Below are positions 58,552 to 64,000 of a stretch of DNA of 64,000 nucleotides, one piece after another. Every line of letters starts with the position of its first letter. Position 1 is the stretch's first letter. The position numbers and the translations under genes are program-made. The stretch is from Nitrosospira multiformis. Lineage in GTDB: Bacteria > Pseudomonadota > Gammaproteobacteria > Burkholderiales > Nitrosomonadaceae. The notes under the pieces were generated by a model. The model searched no databases. It was not told the origin of the DNA and worked only from the letters and a program-made list of their open reading frames with translations. The stretch covers positions 124,001-188,000 of the forward strand of contig JAFKJB010000012.1 of the NCBI GenBank assembly GCA_017306155.1, in the 5' to 3' direction.

Positions 58552-59904
58552 ATGGGAAACTTGAAGGAAAGAACAGACAGGGTACGGAGCGATGAATGGG
58601 CGCCAGTCAGAGAGCGCTCGGGAAAAACCGTCCGCAAGCAACGGAAATTTTTCATTCTTGCCCGTGGCGTATTGCTTGCAGCATTGGTATTGATTACGGA
58701 TTCCCTGTTCCTATCCTCGTTGGTGCAGGCAGCAGAAGTCACGCTTCCAAAAGGGCCAAAGTATGCAATCGACGAAACTAAATGGGTGACACTTGGAATG
58801 GGGTTTCGTGGAACCGGCCTATGGATGGAAAATCCCGCCACAGGTAATCTCAGGAGCGGTGATTTCAGCATCGATAATGCTCGTTTTTACTTGAATGGGC
58901 AGATACATCAATACCTCAAGTTCGAAGTCAATACGGAATGTTTTTTCTGCAACAACACCCATTCCGGTGATAATCCGAAGATGTCGTACAACATACTCGA
59001 TGCGATTGGAAAATTTGAGCTCAACCGTTATTTCAACATCTGGGGTGGCCGTATGCTGGTGCCGACCGAACGGGGCGAACTGAGCGGTCCTTTTTTTCAA
59101 TCAACACATGACGCTTTCAAGACACCTTTTTTCTCCCAGGATTTCAGCACCAAATTCGGCAGCGGTGGAGCTGGCCGCTATGGACGCGACGATGGAGGCA
59201 CATTCTGGGGAAGCCTTGAACCGGGTTTCATCAGGGGTACTCTGGGATATGCCGTCGGTGTCTACCGCGGAGTCCAGTCATCCCGCAGCGCTGGCCCCAA
59301 TCAGGGCGACGACGTGTTATGGGCTGGCCGCTTCACTTATAACTTCCTGAATCCGGAAAAGAATCCAGGTTACTATACCAGCAGCACATATTTTGGCAAG
59401 GCAGGAGATATTCTCGCGCTTGCTTTCGGCGCTTCATATCAGAAGAATGGCGCCGGCTCCTTTGCTCACCGAAGTGATTTCCTGGGGCTGGTCGGAGATG
59501 CTCTCTTTGAAAAAGTGCTACCCCGGAACATGGGTGTAATCACCGCAAATGGTGAATACAAGCAGTTTTATGCCAATTATTCGCCCGCGGCATTTCGTGA
59601 TTCGGACTGTTTCTGTATGTTCGATGGCAAATCGTGGACCGTTACCGGACTTTATCTTTTGCCCATGAGGATCGGGATCGGCCAGTTTCAACCGTACGGC
59701 CGATTTACGAGTGTTCAGCCAAACAACAGCAGCAATCGAGAAGAAATTGAAGCGGGTGTCAACTATATCATTGATGGTTTCAACGCTCGAATTTCAGCGT
59801 ACTATCAACACGGAGATCTAGCCACCAAACGGCTGAATTATGCGCCCGACGCGGCTGGCGAGAAGGTCGATGTATTCAAGCTGTCATTTCAATTGCAAAT
59901 GTAG
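58552..59904 (+). CDS. outer-membrane porin-like protein with Cys pairs
   Basis: 450-residue beta-barrel protein resembling the phosphate-selective porin O/P superfamily. A long basic leader (to about residue 57, ending VQAAE) precedes the barrel; the last residues SFQLQM fit a membrane-end motif less well than a terminal Phe. Cysteines occur in TECFFCNNTHSG and SDCFCMFDG, unusual in porins. Divergent from the two-component genes. The start ATG at 58552 has no clear ribosome site; a TTG at 58546 is in frame. Confidence 0.78.
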   Translation: MGNLKERTDRVRSDEWAPVRERSGKTVRKQRKFFILARGVLLAALVLITDSLFLSSLVQAAEVTLPKGPKYAIDETKWVTLGMGFRGTGLWMENPATGNLRSGDFSIDNARFYLNGQIHQYLKFEVNTECFFCNNTHSGDNPKMSYNILDAIGKFELNRYFNIWGGRMLVPTERGELSGPFFQSTHDAFKTPFFSQDFSTKFGSGGAGRYGRDDGGTFWGSLEPGFIRGTLGYAVGVYRGVQSSRSAGPNQGDDVLWAGRFTYNFLNPEKNPGYYTSSTYFGKAGDILALAFGASYQKNGAGSFAHRSDFLGLVGDALFEKVLPRNMGVITANGEYKQFYANYSPAAFRDSDCFCMFDGKSWTVTGLYLLPMRIGIGQFQPYGRFTSVQPNNSSNREEIEAGVNYIIDGFNARISAYYQHGDLATKRLNYAPDAAGEKVDVFKLSFQLQM

Positions 59905-59984
59905 GCATTGCAGGTTGGGTTCGGGCAATCGGCTGTATTCGATTTTTCCAGGATGAGGCTTGAGGTAAAGGGAAGGAGACCCGT

Positions 59985-60971
59985 TTGGATTATTCTGGGA
60001 GCACTGCTTTGAAATCAGGTGCAAAAACGCATCCGGGCTCATGTGACGAGGATTCGATATCTTCGCCTGCCAGTATCGCTGCCCTGCACCAGCTGTCCAC
60101 TCCTGACAATCCGCTGGATATGAAGATGAATCAGGCTCCCGATTCCGCATCGAGGGCGCGTCTGTGGCTGAAGTTTGCGGAGAATTCCGGAACCACCCGC
60201 ATGGTGGAGCGGGATCATCATGGCCCCCTGGTGGTGCAAAAACCTCTTTATCCCGAGGGGCATGGGGTATGCCAGGCTGTTGTCATGCACCCGCCGGGGG
60301 GTGTGGTCGCAGGGGATGAGCTGGAAATACGAGTGCATGCCGGTCCGTCTGCTCATGGCCAGATCACCTCTCCCGGTGCGACAAAATGGTACAAGTCCAC
60401 CGGCCGTACTGCGCGCCAGGACGTTCATCTGCATGTGGAAGCGGGCGGCACGCTGGAGTGGATGCCGCAGGAAACGATTTTTTTCAATAATGCAAAAGTC
60501 ATGCTCGATCATAAGATCGTGCTGGAGAAGGATTCGGTTTACATAGGCTGCGAGATTTTATGCTTTGGCCGTACGGCATTCGGGGAATCGTTCGATAGCG
60601 GCGAGGTGAGGCAGCGCACGAGTATCCGCCGGGAAGGGAAGCTGGCATGGTTTGAGCAGCTCCGGCTGACGGGCGGAAGCAGGTCGATGAATGGAAGACT
60701 TGCGCTTGCCGGCCATACCGTTTGCGCTACTTTTATCATGAGTGGCAAGCCCCTTCCAGCACAGGCGATCGATCTTGTACGGGAAGAGGCGGCGCGCATC
60801 GGTGGAGAATCGGGGCAGGTGGGTATTTCCCAATTCAAATCGCTGCTGGTAGCACGTTTCCTGGGGGATTCGAGCGAAGTGGCGAGACATGTGATGCTTT
60901 GCGTCTGGCGCGCCGTCCGCCCCATCACGCTTGGCCGGCCTGCGATCGTGCCGCGCAGCTGGAATACCTGA
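59985..60971 (+). CDS. ureD: urease accessory protein UreD
   Basis: 328-residue UreD, the scaffold on which UreF, UreG and UreE insert nickel into urease. A TTG start has ggaaggag 7 bases upstream. A ~60-residue N-terminal extension precedes the core, which begins near RARLWLKFAENSGTTRMVER; core motifs LHPPGGVVAGDEL-like and SPGATKWYKS are present. It begins the ureDABCE operon. Confidence 0.92.
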   Translation: MDYSGSTALKSGAKTHPGSCDEDSISSPASIAALHQLSTPDNPLDMKMNQAPDSASRARLWLKFAENSGTTRMVERDHHGPLVVQKPLYPEGHGVCQAVVMHPPGGVVAGDELEIRVHAGPSAHGQITSPGATKWYKSTGRTARQDVHLHVEAGGTLEWMPQETIFFNNAKVMLDHKIVLEKDSVYIGCEILCFGRTAFGESFDSGEVRQRTSIRREGKLAWFEQLRLTGGSRSMNGRLALAGHTVCATFIMSGKPLPAQAIDLVREEAARIGGESGQVGISQFKSLLVARFLGDSSEVARHVMLCVWRAVRPITLGRPAIVPRSWNT

Positions 60972-61068
60972 TGCCATCCGTTCCACAAGTTTTTTGGGAA
61001 AACAGGGTTTGGAAAAATCGCTGGAGGCATTTTTCAGCAACATCTGGGATTTTTAATGAGGAGATACA

Positions 61069-61371
61069 ATGGATCTGACACCGAGAGAGAAAGACAAACT
61101 CCAGATATTCACTGCTGGATTGCTCGCGGAAAGACGAAAGGCGCGTGGCCTGCGGCTCAATTATCCCGAAGCGGTCGCCCTGATTACCTGTGCGATCCTG
61201 GAGGGCGCGCGTGACGGCAATACGGTGGCGGAACTGATGTCAGAGGGCCGCAAGGTTCTTACACGTGCCGATGTGATGGAAGGTGTGCCGGAAATGATTC
61301 CCGATATTCAGGTCGAGGCCACTTTCCCGGATGGGACCAAGCTTGTGACCGTCCATAATCCAATCGTATAA
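61069..61371 (+). CDS. ureA: urease subunit gamma
   Basis: 100-residue smallest subunit of urease, starting [20 protein letters not shown], full family length. Motif [20 protein letters not shown] is canonical. It forms the (alpha-beta-gamma)3 enzyme with UreB and UreC in the cytoplasm. Confidence 0.97.
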   Translation: MDLTPREKDKLQIFTAGLLAERRKARGLRLNYPEAVALITCAILEGARDGNTVAELMSEGRKVLTRADVMEGVPEMIPDIQVEATFPDGTKLVTVHNPIV

Positions 61372-61393
61372 AGAGAAATCGTGGGAGATTAAA

Positions 61394-61735
61394 ATGGCAA
61401 AGACGGTAAGAAAGGCGAGAGATCCCCTCATACCAGGCGAGGTAACCACACAACCCGGCGAAATCGAACTCAATGCCGGCAGAAGAACGACAACGTTGAA
61501 GGTTGCAAATGGGGGAGACCGTCCCGTTCAAATCGGTTCCCATTTTCATTTTTACGAGGTCAATTCCGCGATGAAGTTCGATCGCGAAGCGGCGTACGGC
61601 ATGCGCCTGAACATCATGGCCGGCACGGCCGTGCGTTTTGAACCGGGGCAGGAACGGACGGTCGAGCTGGTGGAACTGGCCGGCAACCGGACTGTGTATG
61701 GGTTCAATCAGAAAGTGATGGGCAAGCTTAAATAG
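61394..61735 (+). CDS. ureB: urease subunit beta
   Basis: 113-residue beta subunit. Core motifs [33 protein letters not shown]-like and [20 protein letters not shown] are present. 22 bases after ureA. A 10-base repeat (agaccctccg) after the stop makes the gap to ureC. Confidence 0.97.
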   Translation: MAKTVRKARDPLIPGEVTTQPGEIELNAGRRTTTLKVANGGDRPVQIGSHFHFYEVNSAMKFDREAAYGMRLNIMAGTAVRFEPGQERTVELVELAGNRTVYGFNQKVMGKLK

Positions 61736-61781
61736 ACCCTCCGGATAGACCCTCCGGATCGAAAAAGAAAGGAGCTAGAGA

Positions 61782-63488
61782 ATGAGTTTAAAGGTTTCCC
61801 GCCAGACTTACGCTGAATTGATGGGTCCCACGACTGGAGATCGTGTACGTCTGGCTGATACGGAATTGATGATCGAGATCGAGAAGGATTTCACCACTTA
61901 TGGTGAGGAAGTGAAGTTCGGAGGGGGTAAGGTGATACGCGACGGCATGGGACAGTCGCAGCATAATCACGACCAGGTGATGGATACGGTCATCACCAAT
62001 GCGGTAATTATCGACCACTGGGGCATCGTCAAGGCTGACGTTGGTTTAAAGGATGGTAAAATCGCCGGGATCGGCAAAGCAGGCAATCCCGATATCCAGC
62101 CCAATATCACGATGTCGATCGGTGCGGCGACGGAAATCATAGCCGGTGAGAACATGATTCTGACCGCGGGCGGAATCGATGCCCATATCCACTTCATCTC
62201 TCCTCAGCAGGCCGAAGATGCGATGATGAACGGCATCACTACGATGCTGGGAGGCGGCACTGGTCCGGCAGCGGGAACGGCCGCCACGACCTGCACGCCC
62301 GGCCCCTGGCACATCCATTCCATGCTGCGGGCCTCGGACGGCCTGGTGATGAATACCGGTTTTTATGGCAAGGGGAATGTAAGCCTTCCGACCCCGCTCG
62401 ATGAGCAGGTTCTTGCCGGCGCATGCGGCTTGAAGCTGCACGAAGACTGGGGCTCGACCTATGCAGCCATCGACAACTGCCTGAATGTGGCGGACAAGTA
62501 TGACGTCCAGGTTGCAATTCATACCGATACCATCAATGAGGGTGGGTATCTGGAAAATACCATTGCTGCCATGAAGGACCGGACCATTCACACTTTCCAT
62601 ACGGAAGGGGCTGGAGGCGGGCACGCGCCGGACATCATCGCCGTCGTAGGTCAGGAAAATGTGCTGCCCTCATCCACCAATCCCACCCGCCCCTATACGA
62701 TCAACACGCTGGACGAACACCTCGACATGTTGATGGTATGCCATCACCTCCATGCCAACATCCCCGAAGATCTGGCTTTCGCCGAATCACGCATCCGCAA
62801 GGAAACTATCGCGGCTGAGGATATTCTCCAGGACATGGGTGCAATTTCCATGATGTCCTCAGACTCGCAGGCCATGGGGCGCATCGGTGAAGTGGTTCTG
62901 CGCACCTGGCAAACCGCACACAAGATGAAAATACAGCGCGGAACCCTGCAGGAAGATACATCGAAGAATGATAATTTCCGCGTCAAACGCTACATTGCTA
63001 AATACACCATCAATCCAGCGATTACGCATGGCATCTCCCATGCCCTTGGTTCAGTCGAGGTGGGTAAATATGCTGATCTGGTGCTGTGGCGACCTGCATT
63101 TTTCGGCGTCAAGCCATCCGTGGTTCTGAAAGGCGGAATGATTGCAGCCGCCTTGATGGGTGATCCGAATGCCTCGATTCCCACCCCGCAACCCGTCCAT
63201 TACCGCTACATGTTCGGAGGATATGGTGGCGGCATCAAGACTTCGTGCTTCACCTTCGTCTCTCAGGCAGCGCTGGCCGCAGGGCTGGTCGATCAACTGA
63301 AGCTGGACAAGAATCTGATCGGGGTCAAGGACACGCGCAATCTGCGCAAGAAGGACATGATTCACAATTCGGCAACCCCAAGGATGGAGGTTGATCCTGA
63401 AACCTACGAAGTACGCGCTGATGGACAACTGCTGACTTGCGGGGCGGAGGATGTTCTGCCCATGGCGCAACGGTATTTCCTTTTTTAG
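61782..63488 (+). CDS. ureC: urease subunit alpha
   Basis: 568-residue catalytic subunit, hydrolysing urea to ammonia and carbamate. Nickel ligands: HIHF at [10 protein letters not shown], carbamylated Lys in LKLHEDWG, His in AIHTDT and HTEGAGGGH. The mobile-flap Cys/His pair is in [10 protein letters not shown]. Ribosome site aaggagct is good. In an ammonia oxidiser urease feeds ammonia to ammonia monooxygenase from urea and helps in acid conditions. Confidence 0.98.
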   Translation: MSLKVSRQTYAELMGPTTGDRVRLADTELMIEIEKDFTTYGEEVKFGGGKVIRDGMGQSQHNHDQVMDTVITNAVIIDHWGIVKADVGLKDGKIAGIGKAGNPDIQPNITMSIGAATEIIAGENMILTAGGIDAHIHFISPQQAEDAMMNGITTMLGGGTGPAAGTAATTCTPGPWHIHSMLRASDGLVMNTGFYGKGNVSLPTPLDEQVLAGACGLKLHEDWGSTYAAIDNCLNVADKYDVQVAIHTDTINEGGYLENTIAAMKDRTIHTFHTEGAGGGHAPDIIAVVGQENVLPSSTNPTRPYTINTLDEHLDMLMVCHHLHANIPEDLAFAESRIRKETIAAEDILQDMGAISMMSSDSQAMGRIGEVVLRTWQTAHKMKIQRGTLQEDTSKNDNFRVKRYIAKYTINPAITHGISHALGSVEVGKYADLVLWRPAFFGVKPSVVLKGGMIAAALMGDPNASIPTPQPVHYRYMFGGYGGGIKTSCFTFVSQAALAAGLVDQLKLDKNLIGVKDTRNLRKKDMIHNSATPRMEVDPETYEVRADGQLLTCGAEDVLPMAQRYFLF

Positions 63489-63497
63489 GGGTTGCGC

Positions 63498-64000
63498 ATG
63501 CTCACCTTGAACACCAGGATAAGCACCGCGGACAAGATTTCCGCGCAGCTCGTGTTACCGTACGAGTTGCGTGAGAACAGCCGCCTGCGCACTGCGCTTG
63601 CCTCGGGAGAGGAAGTGGCCATCTTCACGCCGCGGGGTACAGTGCTGCGGAACAACGATTTGCTCACCGGTGATGACGGGCGTGTGGTGCAGATCGTTGC
63701 TGCCCAGGAATCCACCTACCGCATCACGTGTGCAAACCCGCATGACTTGCTGCGTTGTGCCTTCCATCTGGGTAACCGCCATACTCAGACCCAGGTGGGG
63801 GAAGGGTTTCTGCGCATCGTCCGTGACAACGTGCTGAAGGAAATGCTGGAGGGACTTGGGGCAACAGTCATGGAGGAAGATGCACAGTTCGAGCCGGAGG
63901 CGGGGGCCTATAGCAGCGGAGGACACCACCATCATGGGGAGTCGGGCCAGGGGCATGCTCATGGCCCCCTTGCTCCAATCCCTGTGCACCAGAAGATCCA
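63498..64000 (+). CDS. ureE: urease nickel chaperone UreE (3' partial)
   Basis: First 167 residues, still open at the right edge. MLTLNTRISTADKISAQLVL starts 9 bases after ureC. The peptide-binding and metal-binding halves are present (NPHDLLRCAFHLGNRHTQTQ). The tail is His-rich (GGHHHHGESGQGHAHG), giving extra nickel storage. It delivers nickel to UreG. Confidence 0.95.
   Translation, partial: MLTLNTRISTADKISAQLVLPYELRENSRLRTALASGEEVAIFTPRGTVLRNNDLLTGDDGRVVQIVAAQESTYRITCANPHDLLRCAFHLGNRHTQTQVGEGFLRIVRDNVLKEMLEGLGATVMEEDAQFEPEAGAYSSGGHHHHGESGQGHAHGPLAPIPVHQKI

Overview
The window looks like chromosome from a betaproteobacterial ammonia oxidiser, most likely Nitrosospira or a close relative. 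This is inferred from gene content (urease operon, full cytochrome c maturation set, heme A synthase, N-type ATPase, paired BON/CsbD stress proteins), not from a marker gene. A foreign, plasmid-like island of about 15.4 kb (11278-26673) interrupts it.

Left flank (1-11.3 kb): the end of a sulfate-binding protein; a cluster of small envelope and stress proteins (BON lipoprotein, CsbD, BON protein, CsbD, a Cys-paired secreted protein, a 49-aa membrane protein, a CBS-pair protein), part of which arose by a 350-bp tandem duplication; then a complete N-type (Na+ type) ATPase operon, atpDCQRBEFAG, whose last gene runs into the island.

Island (11.3-26.7 kb): it sits at the 3' end of guaA. From left to right it holds an att copy, sul2, a glmM fragment and an ISCR2 element, then a second att copy. 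A core module follows: 74-aa ORF, serine resolvase, arsR-arsH-arsC-acr3, small ORFs including an orphan MazE-like antitoxin tail, a three-gene trbL/trbK/trbJ set (lower strand), a FitA-like ribbon-helix-helix protein, an RP4-type oriT, a phased AATCG array, an IncQ-like origin with three 22-bp iterons, repC, repA, alpA, and a tyrosine integrase next to guaA. It matches what I remember of GIsul2. It carries a P-type oriT but no relaxase, and only the TrbJ/K/L part of a P-type conjugation machine. The most interesting reading is a replicating, integrating satellite that uses, and may remodel, a helper IncP-like transfer system.

Right flank (26.7-64 kb): guaA (apparently missing 13 codons near its end) and guaB; rnfH and ratA opposite smpB; ctaA; the cytochrome c maturation genes ccmCDEFGHI, separated from ccmAB by an alkA glycosylase and a Gly-rich secreted protein; a VOC protein and a DUF5996 protein; tadA and an L,D-transpeptidase; pyrG-eno-ftsB; a zinc-type metal ABC transporter divergent from nikR, followed by a TonB-dependent receptor; a NarL-type two-component pair; an outer-membrane porin with Cys pairs; and the urease operon ureDABC-ureE, cut by the window edge. 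NikR, the metal transporter and urease suggest that nickel supply for urea use is a local theme.

No CRISPR array, rRNA or tRNA gene was recognised.
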